Shown: positions 11,614 to 23,773 of the stretch, piece by piece
Layout: every line of letters starts with the position of its first letter
Numbering within the stretch: position 1 is the stretch's first letter
Assembly: GCF_910592395.1 (NCBI RefSeq)
Contig: NC_088312.1
Coordinates: 13,208,001 to 13,272,000 of the forward strand
DNA: 64,000 bases
Source: Lineus longissimus
Lineage: Eukaryota > Nemertea > Pilidiophora > Heteronemertea > Lineidae
Direction of reading: 5' to 3'
Translations under genes and position numbers: made by a program
Notes under the pieces: generated by a model
The model's input: only the letters and a program-made list of their open reading frames with translations
What the model was told of the DNA's origin: nothing
The model's database searches: none

Positions 11614-12959
11614 TTCGGTATGAAAATGTTCCTTTTTATTTCAGGTTCTCTGGTATCGTGCTATCCATATCCTTATTTTCAGCGTGCCTCTAACAGATAG
11701 AAGCCGATTGGTAGTACTTAGGAGATACTGAACATACCCCATATTTGGTGGGCGTTATTTTCATCTTTACCCCCTTGTGTACGTTAAAAGGGTCGCCTTT
11801 TTATCAAACTAAGCTTCGCCTCGCTTCTTCGTTAGGCTGTTATTGTTTTATGAAATTTCCACCTTGCCTGGTGGCATGTAATATCTCCGCCTCCCTTAAG
11901 ATAGGACGCGCTGAGTGATTCCTCTTACCTAACCTTATCAGCTTTCGACCGTAGATGGGGTTATTTTGCTGTAACCCGTGGCGGTACCCTCTCAACCGTT
12001 TCAGCAAATTGTCTATTTTATTATATTTATGGTCACATGATCCTAAATTCAATCTCTTTGGTCACGTAACGCATTAATCTCTTACCCTTTCTAGGGTTTC
12101 CAATTTCACGTTTTGCAGAGAATGCTCTCTCTGTGTAGCCTTAGTGTCAGGCAAATAAATATATTTCTCTAATCTTGGCCTAATCGGTCCATAACCAATC
12201 TACATTTATATATACAGTGTTGTGTTAGTCATTCTGGGTGTATCAAGCGGATAAAGGTTATATCGAGGGACATAGCCCAAGTGAGGTCAAAGGGACAACA
12301 CAACAGAGCAACTCCCTTCTTAAACCCTAATGTCATGTCATGAAAGTGTCAGAAAATGTTTATTATGGTGAACTTAATTCGTTTATGGCTAGATTAGAGC
12401 CACACTGCCGTAAATTGATGTTGTAGTTTATGATGTGAAAAATACTGTCGAGTCCCTCAGGAGCTGTTCCGCATCCCAGCATGCTGAGAAAATCAAGGAG
12501 TGACAGTAACACCCCCTCATTTTCTCACGATGCATAGTGCTAGTACTGGTACATGTATCCTATTACTGAGGAGGAATCGCCACTGAACAGGTGGCAGCAC
12601 TTTTAGGGAAACGTGAAAAGCTTTCTCTGAGGCTACCCCGATTAACTACAAGAGCCGCTCCATATTTTCTAGTCCCACATGACTCATGAGCTGTTCGGTG
12701 TTCCAAATCGCTACTATCTCATTATTGTAGGGTAGACATGGTAGAGTCCATCAATCTATTTTCAGTAGTGAAATTACCTGAAGACCCCTGAAGTATGTCT
12801 CGAATCTGGCCTGCAGCTAAGCAAACTTCCATATTTGATATACTATTGGCACATTGCCATTGCCAATTGGCAATTGCCAGGTAGGTATTGAACTAACCCG
12901 GATCTAAACATACAAAGGTCACATGACCTTCATACAAAATGGTGGACGAACCAGAAAAT
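11614..12959. other. No gene seen
   Basis: Interval between copies A and B. Only short frames with no recognisable motif. A TTGCCAATTGGCAATTGCC-type inverted motif sits near 12,850. Confidence 0.5.
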
Positions 12960-13214
12960 ATAAACAGAGAGATTTCAACATTCGGACATTCATATGACTG
13001 AATGGGTATCATGATCAGGAAGGAAGTACCGTTGTACGAATAAACTTCATAAAACTTTTAATGACGTCATCCATCGTTCATCTGGATCACCTATATCGAC
13101 GTCGGAGCAGCAACGAAGTCTGCTACTAGCTTACATGTTATTAAATAAAAGTTGGTATCATTGAACCAAGTAGATATACGTCTTCCAGTTGGCAATCAAT
13201 CAACGAGTTATCAA

Positions 13215-13550
13215 TCAATCGATACCAAATATCTTCACAAAATACTCGCAATTAGCAGATTTTGCATGGTACAAAACGTCAGTGTTCCTGTCGCTGATCA
13301 CACTTGAGCGTAAAAACTTACTGATGCAGTCTAACTTAGATATTACATGCTCCGTAAGTTTCCCTTTATAAATAACGTCATCGTCAGCAGTTCGCAGGAA
13401 GTATAATGTCCGAGCTTCTTCAAGAATAACAGACACAAATAATATGTATCTTTGCTCAGGAGTGATTATTGTGGCCAATGTGGTGTTTGTTGCATTACAG
13501 GAAGGAAGACTCCATTGGCAATGTTTATATTTGCAGTGCAGGGATAGCAC
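13215..13550 (-). other. Conserved anonymous ORF, copy B
   Basis: A 111-codon open frame. Its C-terminal half matches the copy A frame at 10,629-10,826 in the same relative position and orientation to the LamG-like gene. No signal peptide or domain recognised. Confidence 0.3.
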
Positions 13551-13902
13551 AGGCGGTGATTATTGTCGGGTACTTCACTTTTTCCTCCCATGTTCGCTAC
13601 CAGGGAACTACATGAACAATGCTTGAAATGCACGCGATGTATTACAAGACCACTCATTTATGAAGGAAAGGGCAAGGGTTTAGGAGCAGCATAATTAATT
13701 GGCTAGGCAGGTAGAAGATAGTTTCCCCAAAATGGCTTGGGATCTCAAAATGATATTGGGAAAAAACACGACTTGTTTAGTTGTTACCTGAACCCCCCCC
13801 CCCCCTTCACACACACACACGCACACGAAATTGTCCTCGTTATACACCCTAAACAAACGCAGAAAAATGAACGTAGCTGCTTCACTGTTTATTCGTCTAT
13901 TT

Positions 13903-16695
13903 TCATCTGTTTCCAAAGGTGTAGAGACTCAAAGGAATCAAAGGCAGCTTACGTTCTTCTTCCTTTATATCTTCCTCTGTCAGAACTGTTGGCATTATCT
14001 TAACACTTGCCATCCATCCGATAAAAGTGTAATGATAATTACGGCCTCCATGCTCGTCCAGTTCAGCTCCAAGGACCAGTCGCTTAGGCATGTGAGCCAA
14101 TTGGGGTCTTGAGTCACGGAATGTACGCTGATAGCGAAACGCGTGCTTTTGACCATTTAAGAATGCAGTAAGAGTGACATGATCCACGTTAAGTTCGCCC
14201 TCCCTATTTACGACCAGTTTGTTCCAATTTAGCTTCCGTTTTAATGGTTTTGTGACATAGATTCGATATTTTCCCCTTGAATGACATAAGACAATACGTA
14301 ACTGTTTCATCTTAGTGATAGATATCGCAAAATAGTGAGCGTTATATGCATTCGTGATTAATCTCATGTTCTTAAAATGAATCATCATTTTTACCTTAAG
14401 TATAATGCTAAACGTCTTATACTGAGACAGGTCGACAAATGGGAGTCGAACATATGCAGAGTAGTCATTGAAAGACAAAACATTCCCAAACCGTAGCGAC
14501 TGTACATATGCAACATTTCCAAGTAAACTTCAAATAAGGAAAAAATGTATTAACGAAAAGTTTTAGCTAAATAAATCGAAACAGTTGAAGTCGGCTGTGC
14601 TATAGCCCAGCCGGAAACGGCTCATCCGGCCGGAGTTGATCCCGGTTTCCGAAGCATGAAGCGACCAGGAGTATTACTCGCCTTGGACAGGATGCTTGTG
14701 TATCACAGGTTAAGTCCCATTTACTCCTGGGTGGAGAGAAGCAATGACACTAGCAGCACAAAGACACAAAGATAAAAACAGTGCTGATCCGTCTGATTAT
14801 CTGATTTACCTGGTTATAAACCCGGTATAGAAGTTTAAAATGTCCTAGGATAAAATGTCCGGGAACAAAGGATTCTATTATGCGCTTCAATCTCTGAGCT
14901 ATTGACGGTCAGGGTCTCTATAGAACAATATTGCAGAATAGGCCCGGACACTTTTTCCAGGGGGGAAACTTTTTACTTTTACACCGGCGCTCTAACCACG
15001 CTGCCACTGATCCCCAATCATATTGCATATGATATATGGGCATCAGTGACTTTCAAAAGCCGATTGAAATAAATAGGTGATTTTGTCAGTCAGCACCAAC
15101 ATCATCAGTGACATGACAAGAAGTATTGGTAAGTGCGGATAAAATACGGTGTTATTGAAACTCTGGATCAAACGATACCTCAGTGTACCTGTTATCTGAT
15201 GCAACTTCCTTGCTCTTGTGATGCTGTCGTATTTTTCCCAAATATCTTACTCCAAAAAGTGGGGTTGGCACCAAAACTTCCAATACCGTAATTTGAGAGT
15301 TCCCCGTTTGTTTTATTCCTCTTTTGACTCAAATTGTATGATATATATCGGGTGGCCCAAAAATAAGTGCACCGAAAATAAAGATAAACCATGGCTTTAT
15401 ATACTGCATGAGTGTGTTATTTGGTTCCAAAAGTTATATGCAGATATCCTACTTTTTCTTAATGGAAAAAAAACGACACCATTGCACCTATCGAGAATTA
15501 AGATGCCAGAAGGAATGAATATCCCCTCAAATATTGGTTGAATGAATGGTAAGTCCTTCCATATCAACTCCCTGATTATATTATGTAACACTTATATGCT
15601 GTATGTGAGTAAAAATGTGAGTGGAGACCGTAATCGCCGTAACCGAAATCTTTTTGCACAAAACGAGTCCAAAGATTTGATTGGCTACCTAAAATATGAC
15701 ACCATCATCTTCAATTTATTGATGACTTGTAGGGTTTATAACTATGATAAGGACTCTTACCAACATAGTTACCGACTATTTTATTCGAAATTATGAGGTA
15801 GATTTATGCTAGAGGGTACACAGTCACGAGATTGCAAAAAGAGGATGCATTTTAACTGCAAATGATCGAATTGGTTATGCATGTGTGTCTGTTTATGCGT
15901 TGTCTGTACTGTTAAAAAACATTTTCTCTTTCATAATTATTAAGGCATCTAAATACATTGATGTTAATTTGAGAAATATTTTCACGATACTTTTTTAATG
16001 CGGAAATAAACTTACCTGATATTAGAATCAACGCCGTTTAGGCTTTTATCTAGCAGAACTGCATAAGAAAGAGGAGAATAACTTTGCATCGTTAGGTAGG
16101 ACGATCGAGATATCCCTTGATGTGACCAAAATTATGTTGCATTTATCCTCACAGGGAGTATGATCAGACAGAGTCAAAGAGATGGCATGATGAGACGTTT
16201 AGCCGTGGTAAACACAAGGCTATTATGGGTGAAAATTTGAGCATCTTAGACTTAGCAGGCATAGGTGTACACATCGGACCACACGCATCGTATACTTTTT
16301 TTGCCAGAGAATGGCCGATGACGATACTGAGTAAAGCACAAAACGTTTTCAATAGAGCTGTCCAATTGGGCCGTTCAGACAGGATCCCCGACCAGACCAT
16401 CAGATCACGTCACACACGACGTCATGAATGACGTAATGATGTAAGTATGAAAATTGAATCAGACCAGATCGCATTCGTACCTAGCGCGTTTAACAGACTA
16501 ATCAATAGACATATCTGGATGGTCGATCTAGATTGGTTTGGTCCCGTGTGAAAATCCTCCTTGATGAATTGAATATATAGTATACGTTATGTACATACCC
16601 GGTTGGCTGGTTGGTGGCAGTAGCAATTCTGTGAAGCTTAATATCATAAGCATGAATATTGAAGTCATCAGCAATGTTGTGAACTTCATTTCCAT
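13903..16695 (-). CDS. Secreted LamG/concanavalin-like protein, copy B
   Basis: Three exons on the minus strand, 254 aa. Exon 1 is 16,695-16,599 (signal peptide, donor GTATGT). Exon 2 is 16,058-16,016 (43-nt micro-exon, acceptor TTATGCAG, donor GTAAGT). Exon 3 is 14,527-13,903 (acceptor ATTTGAAG). Phases are the same as in copies A and C. The last exon keeps the FNGQKH, KRLVLG and FIGWM motifs but ends earlier, with a short GNR tail in place of the VSGLKN tail of A and C. Many charged-residue changes relative to A suggest it is the most diverged copy. Intron 2 has gained a SINE. Its poly(A) region is lost or displaced, so expression is uncertain although the frame is open. Confidence 0.7.
14591..15015 (-). 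mobile_element. tRNA-derived SINE, interrupted by a MITE
   Basis: On the minus strand the head reads like a tRNA: a TGGCAGCGTGGTTAGAGCG A-box region, then after the inserted MITE a GGTTTATAACC B-box. The body contains the motif family around AGCATGAAGCGACCAGGAG and TCCTGGGTGGAGAG seen in old invertebrate SINEs. Copy C lacks it at the corresponding intron site (about 56,840). The element is broken between the A and B boxes by 14,826-14,983. Confidence 0.65.
14826..14983 (-). mobile_element. 158-bp MITE with CCGG target duplication, second copy
   Basis: Same family as 236-390, inverted. CCGG at 14,822-14,825 and 14,984-14,987 flanks it, and removing one CCGG restores a continuous SINE head. 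Ends are TATAGAAG and TTTTACA. The shared core includes GTGTCCGGGCC and the CAATAGCTCAGAGATT stretch. Confidence 0.8.
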
Positions 16696-17340
16696 TACTT
16701 CGAAAGAACCCTGAAAACTGAGACAATCACGTTGACTGTTCAAGGTTGACACCGTTAGTTTACCTCAGTGGTAGTTTCCATAAAAACGTCACACGACTGC
16801 TGGCAACAGAGAAACTTTGACCGGAAACCTCACAAGGCTTTGCCAAAAGTCGCGAGAAGTTTCCGAGGCCAAACAAAAATCAGTAAGTGCACGGACTGTG
16901 GATATCTGTGGTTAGTGTAGCCTGCTACTCGGAAAATCATAAGAGTGTGATTTTGTTAGTGTTGTTACAGCCACCCAGCTGTATACCATGGTGGACGATA
17001 CATTATGAACCTGAAAAACGAACATTGTCTAAAAAGTGAATTATATTTCTTTGGATGGTCCGAAACGATAATGTTTTTAAAGTTATTTCGCTTATTAGCG
17101 ATTGGCACATTCGATGATAGACGGAGGAGCAGTCGACAAAGTCGTTAGACAGCATTGGATCTTTGATGAAGTCGAATCACTTCATTTTTTCAGCTTTTCA
17201 TGATAACCTACTTTTCTAAAAGTTTATATTCTGTGTTTTTTTCTGGGATTTAAACCAGGCGTTATTGTTTTAGATGCAGGCATCTTTAATTATGACCCCA
17301 ATTTCGTTGATGGCTACAGTTCAGTTTGGAGCTTTACCTG

Positions 17341-18862
17341 TACGTCATTGACACAACGCAAACTACCATGGGAATTCCTGGGGTGCAAGTTCGTATAGTT
17401 TTTTGTTCTTACCTCCCAGCTAAAAGAATTTTCCGTTCTAGCATAATAAACCAAAAGGCCAATATTAATCATAACTCAAACTGCAATGGTATATAGAGCT
17501 CTATAGGTCTTTTTAGTTTTAAACTTTGACCTGAATGAACAATAGGGTAAGATCTCGATATTAGAAGGAATTGATCCGCTGTCGCATCGGTTAGTTTAAT
17601 AAAACAACTGTTACTATTATGTGCTCAGGTGTTTCCTCAGCGGTAAAAATCAGTGGGAAAGTTCTCACGTGTCGAATCGAGTTCGAGCGATTGGTCAAAG
17701 GGTCCATTATTAATCACTGAACTTGTCCTCCCCGTCCATTCACCAGTTCATTTCTATACATGTATAACAAGTAAACACTGCAACACAAATTTATTTCTCT
17801 GTCACCAGCGTAACAGCTAACTACTCTGCGAGACCCAATTCAAGACGGTCCGATATTAAACTGGTCTAGAGAGATTATGGTCGCCTGTGCTCCGCCCTTG
17901 GGGAAATATGCGCTTGAACTGGCTATGTTGCACTTCTTTGATTGAAGGCACTTTTAATTTAAATAATAAGGTCCACATCCCAGTCAAAACATCTATACTG
18001 GACCCCATTCCCTGCCGGCATTTAAAGAATACACTACCGTCCTTGGTGGAACTCATCAACTAGAATTGTCAGTTGAGTCTTGCCAGACTCTGGAGTCTCC
18101 GCCACAGTGAGGCGCGGGTGTGTCAGACTGTGCGTAAACCCCTTACTATTGAAATGTGAACATTTTGATGACATCTAGGCTTGAAACGCATTTTTTCAAC
18201 GAGTAGCAATTTTAATCAAAGTCCGAAATGGATTAGTTTTGGAAATTGATTAGCAAATGTCTACAATTTTCAACAATTTTTATAGCATGACAAAATGATA
18301 CCCCTTCCCCTAAAAAGCCCAAAGCAAAATCCATCATTGCTATGTGTAAGAAGTTCAAATCTCCCGCCACTGACACTTTTCAGCGACCAAGACGTCATAA
18401 TTTATGCCAAAAGAAATGTTTTGAAAATCACTCAAACTCGTTGATTAAGTTGTCACAGACATAAGAAACAGTCATTATATGTTGTTTAGAAAAGATTAAA
18501 TACCATTCAAAACTTTTGAAAGCTTTAGGGAGAGTTTGCTTGTGTCAAATGAGGACTATAATAAAATCGGCAAAATCGATGTACAACATACACTATGTAA
18601 ATACATTGTCAATCATCGCTGTATAGATACCATGCATTAATGTACACAAACTCAAACCGGCACTAGGTGTCAGCAGACAGACCGCAAAATAGCATACATT
18701 GTATACACCGTAAGCATGTGTAGCTAATTTTAGGTACCGTGGTGTACCGGTTGAGATAGAGGTTTGTTCTATGTATTGCCTCTATGTACTCCTCTGTGTA
18801 TTGCCATATCACTTTCGCACTGGAGCCCAGATTTGCTCGATCGAAATACGGATAAGCCTCAA
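17341..18862. other. No gene seen
   Basis: Between copy B and the Harbinger remnant. A minus frame at 17,856-18,059 has no recognisable motif. Repeated AT-rich stretches only. Confidence 0.5.
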
Positions 18863-19552
18863 GGGCTGAGTTCGACTGTAACTCTAGGGTCGGCTTAGAG
18901 TTCCTCAGGCGATGACATCATGCCTTAAATGCGCATGTCGAGTAGGGGTAGCACGCGAACGCAGTCGAGTCGGTTCGGGTTGATTTGGTTTGTTTAAACA
19001 TGGCGGATATAGCAGCAATATACGAATTTTTAGACTTCATTTTTCCCAATAGTACAATAGATGTAGAGCTGACAAGTCAAGAACATTTATGGACACTATG
19101 TTTGTTCGCCAGAAGGAAATGGGTGCCCAAAATAACTGGATTTGCAGAAAATGTTATCCCGCAATTCAGTTTGCAGGACTTCAGAGCCCACTTCAGAATT
19201 GGAAGGGGGGTGTTCGAGACACTTTTGACCGAACTTTATCCCGATCTGGTTTCCGAACATGTCGGTGGTACAGCTATCAATATTTATCAACAGCGTTATT
19301 ACAGGAGTACACAATATTGGATATAACAATGTAAAAATCACGAATTTATCCCTTACGTTTTCGAGGCCGCCATTTTGTCACGTGGTTTTTGTCGAGTCTG
19401 CTGAGTTCAACGCTCATGCCATCGAGGGTTGAGCCCGAGTAGCTAACTAGGTCAGATATGACGTCACTCGGGTTGGTACCCGCGGAAAAAATGAAGTTCG
19501 ACTGGAGCTCGACCCGACCGAGTCCAACCTCGGGTTACAGTCGAACTCTGCC
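18863..19552 (+). mobile_element. Harbinger-like remnant with N-terminal transposase frame
   Basis: Terminal inverted repeats (core GAGTTCGACTGTAAC at 18,869-18,883 and inverted at 19,533-19,547) bound a 690-bp element. Inside, 18,985-19,326 encodes 113 residues, with a DFRAHFRIGRGVFETLL stretch typical of the N-terminal region of PIF/Harbinger (HARBI1-like) transposases. The frame stops before the DDE catalytic core, and the space to the right terminus is too short to hold one. It is a deletion derivative that cannot move by itself. The family assignment rests on this one motif region. Confidence 0.55.
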
Positions 19553-20211
19553 AAGGAGGATTCTGCGGTGACGTCACATCACATGATCACATCCCATATT
19601 ACTGATCGCTATGGCCAATCAGATTCAGTCTACTGACAGCAACAGCACTGAACGCATCTCCACGTCTCACTGTCTGGTGCGCTCCTGAACACAAAAACAC
19701 CAATAGACATGAAATATTGCAATACCTAGTATGAATTATTCCTGTATAAAATAAAATTTACAGAGCAGATTAACTTCCACGAATAAAAAAGACGTTTGGC
19801 GTGGCCAAAGTGCGGAAATAATGTCTCCGCTAAAATACACTACGAAATACACTAGGCAATGCACTACGCGATACACGGTAGAGATGCAATTGAGTTTGTT
19901 ATTGTTTTGACTTAGAAGCCCGCCCATATCATAAAATATTCATCTGTTCATGAAGTATGAACTCATTTCTGTCCCATACAACACTAAGAACAGTCAATTT
20001 CTCCTTAAATCATCACCGAAACCGCGATATCCGCAGGAAGATTTCGTTCTTGTGTCCGAAAATGCATGATGTTACAGGGGTGCTAACTCGACATATAGAG
20101 GGAATCAATGGGGATCTAGGCGAGTTTTAGGTCCTACAGGACTGTCTCGAACTTGTAAAATCTGTAAACACGCCTCCAAATCCCATTGATATTATCAGTG
20201 CAGTGCCCTAG
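19553..20211. other. No gene seen
   Basis: Begins with AAGGAGGATTCTGCGGTGAC, a motif also present inverted at 22,727-22,755. A run of TACACTA-type short repeats occurs at 19,840-19,880. No supported gene. Confidence 0.5.
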
Positions 20212-21545
20212 TAAGCGCGCAGCGCCTTTAGGTTGGGGGAACCCCCCCCCCCCCCCAAACTCCCTGGTTAGGAACCTGCTGTAGTTCCTTCCGCCAATTT
20301 TTTTGTTTTGATAGACAGTTTTCTCCGTGTATCTCTTCAGCAGTAACTCAACTCCATCATCATTAATAGCCGGCAAAGAAATGGAAAATGTCCCCCCCCC
20401 CCCGAAAGGTGTCCGGACTAGATAGTCTGGCACTCTGGCAGATTCTAATGTAAAGTGCAAGCTCTATTGAACTCACGCTACTGTCGACATGGAGAGCCCC
20501 CAACCCCCCCCCCCCCCCCACCCCCGTCCTTCTGACATGTTTTAGCTAGTGCATTGGGAGAAAGGCCCCTCAACCCCACTATTGGCCTCTCAATAAGTCC
20601 TTCTGAGCTGCGCTTGAGTGGATGGAACCTCCAAACCTTCATGATGGTGCAGTCCTTTGACACGTTTAACCCAGAGCGAGGAAGAGGTACTCCTTCGATG
20701 GTACCCTAACTGCAACCCTCCACAATCATTACCCTTCCTTTTCACTGGCATGATATTGGCAAGACTACCAAGAGGTCGTACTGGTGACTTCCTTGTGACA
20801 ATTGCTTGTGGTCGTACCTGGGCAACCAATTCAAGGCGTCAGGGATCAGGTTTTTCCCCCACCAACATGTTGCCGAATGGTTAATGCATAAAAAATTAGT
20901 TGGAAAGGGTTTTTGCAGGCCAAGAGACTTGAAGACACTTGACTCTTGAGGAACATCAGACTGATGAACAAAGAACCTGAGGAACATAGAACCCTCTTCA
21001 TACCTGGGAGAATAAAAAGCCTGCTAGTGAATATTTGATTATTCTTTAGAAAAAACCAGAAGATCTGCAAAACCAATGGTACCCCATAAAAACATACATT
21101 CCTCCTTCAGGTGTCTTCGGATCCCACCACGGTCCATGTGGAATTCGTTCAAAAGGTTTATTGAAATCTCAAAATAAAAATTTTTTTCTCGAAACGCCTG
21201 CCCGTCTTTTGCTTCATTATTTCGGGATTATATCCATTTTAAGCATCTTTTGGATATTATCACTAAAGTATCAAAAATCAAACACATATGTCGGGGGGGG
21301 GGGGGGGGTAAACCCCCTGAAATTGAAGTGTGATTAAAAAACAGTGTGAATATTCATGTGGTTCTCTCTCGGAGCTCAGAATAGTCGAGTTGCTTCATTC
21401 GCGCGTTTATCTCTTCTGGCGGCCATTTTAAGTCAAATTTAAGCCATTTGAAACGAATCCATGGACTTGAGAAACATTGTTTACATTGGATACTTCGTAT
21501 GCACGTTAACCATAGTAGCGCTTCGCAGAAAAGCCTGCGCACTTA
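20212..21545 (+). mobile_element. 1.3-kb non-autonomous element, copy 2
   Basis: Collinear with 6,191-7,467 and bounded by TAAGCGCGCAGC and its diverged inverse CTGCGCACTTA. It carries about 70 bp (20,997-21,066) absent from copy 1, and its C/G homopolymers differ in length. This copy stands alone, so the element is independent of the foldback element around copy 1. Confidence 0.65.
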
Positions 21546-21794
21546 TGATAATGAAGAGATTGCCCCATATCTTGGAGACTGTTTTGAAACCATCGCTAAT
21601 TTTTCGAAGATCGGTGCCCGGTTATTTGGTTTTAAAAACCCTAGTTTTCCCCATCGAAACAGCACTTTTCACTATTCAAATGATAACTTATTGTCTGAAG
21701 ACTTATTTCATAGTAGAAACGTACTAATAACTCTGATTTGATGCGAAAAATCTAACTTTATTTGATGACTTGATTTTCCCTTGGCCGTGGATCG

Positions 21795-22236
21795 GAGACA
21801 AGACCACCATTGATTTTTAAGCCTTTTAGCAGTTCAATTGTCAATGTTTGACCGCGACGCATCAAATACTGCGTGCGGTTGTGAATCTGAAATTTTGATA
21901 TGATATTCCGGACAGTCGGGCAAGTAAATGGTGAAAAGTAAACTGGTAGTTGACCACGGAAATTTTTTGATAATCGACAAATTGGACAGACATTGATATT
22001 TCCACTCTTTTCAGTCAACTTGCAGAAAAATCTCAAAACACGCCCCCTATTGCTAAATTAGCAAAATTCAAAATTAATTTTTTCATCAAATAATTTCTTT
22101 ATATCTGTAGACTTGCCACAGCAAATATTTTTTCAATACCTCTCCAAATATGTACATGAGAGTTAAAAACATGCACTCGTCTAATTGATAGGCCTCGACC
22201 CTCCAACCTATGAATATTCAATGGTGTTATTGTCTC
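21795..22236 (+). mobile_element. 442-bp MITE, first of tandem pair
   Basis: Terminal inverted repeats GAGACAAGACCACCATTGA and (inverted) GAGACAATAACACCATTGA. ATCG occurs on both sides. Contains a conserved TTTCCACTCTTTTCAG tract and an ATACCTCTCCAAATATGTAC tract that also occur in the next two copies. No ORF of substance. Confidence 0.75.
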
Positions 22237-22241
22237 ATCGA

Positions 22242-22684
22242 GAGACAAGACCACAATTGATTTTTTAAGCCTTTTAGCAGTTAAATTGTCAATGTTTGAC
22301 CGCGACGCATCAAAGAATGCGTCAACTAGTGAAACTGAAATTCGGATATGATATACGGGTTAGTCTTGCGAGTAACTGGTGCGATTTAAATTGGTGATTG
22401 ACCACGGAAATTTTTTTATAATCGACAAATTAGACAGACTTTGATATTTCCACTCTTTTCAGCCAACTGGCAGGAAAAACTCAAAACACGCCCCCTATTA
22501 CCTAATTAGCAAAATTCGAAATTAATTTTTTCATCAAATAATTTCTTTATATCTGTAGACTTGCCATAACAAATATTTTTTCAATACCTCTCCAAATATG
22601 TACTTGAGAGTAAAAAACATGCACTCGTCTAATAGATAGGCCTGGACCCTCCAACCTATGAATATTCATTAGTGGTCTTGTCTC
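22242..22684 (+). mobile_element. 443-bp MITE, second of tandem pair
   Basis: Same family and orientation as the preceding copy, separated by only ATCGA. It ends GGTCTTGTCTC. The two inserted next to each other or arose by local duplication. Confidence 0.75.
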
Positions 22685-22769
22685 TCGAGTTTGTTTACAA
22701 TATGCAGCGCCATCTTAGAAAAGCCGTGACGTCACCGCGGAATCCTCCTTGGATAAGCCTCGCTTTATT

Positions 22770-23702
22770 GACGTTTTCCAATGCATTGCTGTCTTTACAT
22801 ACATACACAACTTTCACTTACTCTTTGTCCACTGGTGAATTACCTGACAGTATGAAACTAGCAATCATAACCCCCATTCTGAAAAAGCAGGGAGCGGGTG
22901 AATCTGAGCTTAAGAACTATCGACCCGCCTCCAATATGTCGTATTTTTCAAAGCTTCTCGGACGTGTGGCAGCAGCGAGGCTCCACGGCCATCTTGCGGC
23001 TAGTAATTTTGTACAACCCAAATCAATCTGCTTACCGTCCTGGTCACAGTGTGGAGAATGCCTTGCTATCCGTCACCAACAGCGTTCTCCTGAGTTTCGA
23101 CAAGAGAGACGGTGTCGCAATGGTTCTCTTAGACTTATTTCCACTCTTTTCAGCCAACTGACAGAAAAATCTCAAAACACGACCCCTATTGCCAAATTAT
23201 CAAAATTCAAAATTATTTTTTCATCAAACAATTTCTTTATATCTGTAGACTTGCCACAGCAAATATTTTTTCAATACCTCTCCAAATATGTACTTGAGAG
23301 TAAAAAACATACTCGCGTCTAATTGATAGGTCTCGACCCTCCAACCTATGAATATTCATTGGTGGTATTGCCTCTTTTCGGCATCCAAGCCAGTGCGTTT
23401 TCATGGTTTGAATCATACTTGTCTGGTCGTCAAGATATTTCGGGTCAAAATTGGCGATAGTCTATAATTTGCTGTTCGGGGTACCTCGAGGAAGTGTCTT
23501 GGGACCACTGCTTTTTTCTTGCTATACCTACCCACTGGCTAAGATCATCGCAGACCATGACTTCAGTGGTCATTTTTACGCAGACCGACACACCTAACTG
23601 GCACGCTTTTAGCGTTTATGACTCTACATTGTAGGCCCGAGTGATCACTAAAATTTAAAACTGCCTTAGCGATGTGCACCTTTGGATGATGGAGAATAAG
23701 TA
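22770..23702 (+). pseudogene. CR1/L2-type LINE reverse-transcriptase fragment
   Basis: Frames 22,672-23,160 and 23,380-23,700 together give reverse-transcriptase blocks (KLAIITPILKK, then an NYRP motif, then SAYRPGHSVENALL, then ASAFSWFESYLSGRQ and a downstream FYAD motif), with several frameshifts and stops. The segment 23,138-23,374 is a half-copy of the neighbouring MITE that replaces part of the RT palm. The 3' side stops abruptly where gypsy gag begins. Confidence 0.7.
23138..23374 (+). mobile_element. Half copy of the 440-bp MITE inside the LINE
   Basis: Matches the right half of 21,795-22,236, from the TTTCCACTCTTTTCAG tract to the terminal ATTGCCTC. The left half is missing, and about 20 LINE codons are missing at the junction, which points to deletion or recombination rather than clean insertion. 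Confidence 0.65.
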
Positions 23703-23773
23703 CCACAACGAAGAGAACCCAAGCAACAGCAAAGTCCCAGACAACTGCTGATGCATCAACACATAATACTCAA

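Larger units (their letters stand above)
12960..17340 (-). repeat. Segmental duplication, copy B
   Basis: Aligns with copy C in the same orientation and with copy A inverted. About 700 bp corresponding to copy C 53,470-54,210 is missing near 13,665, removing the 3' flank and poly(A) region. On the gene's upstream side similarity to copy C runs on past the first exon (17,000-17,340 against 60,820-61,120). Confidence 0.75.
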
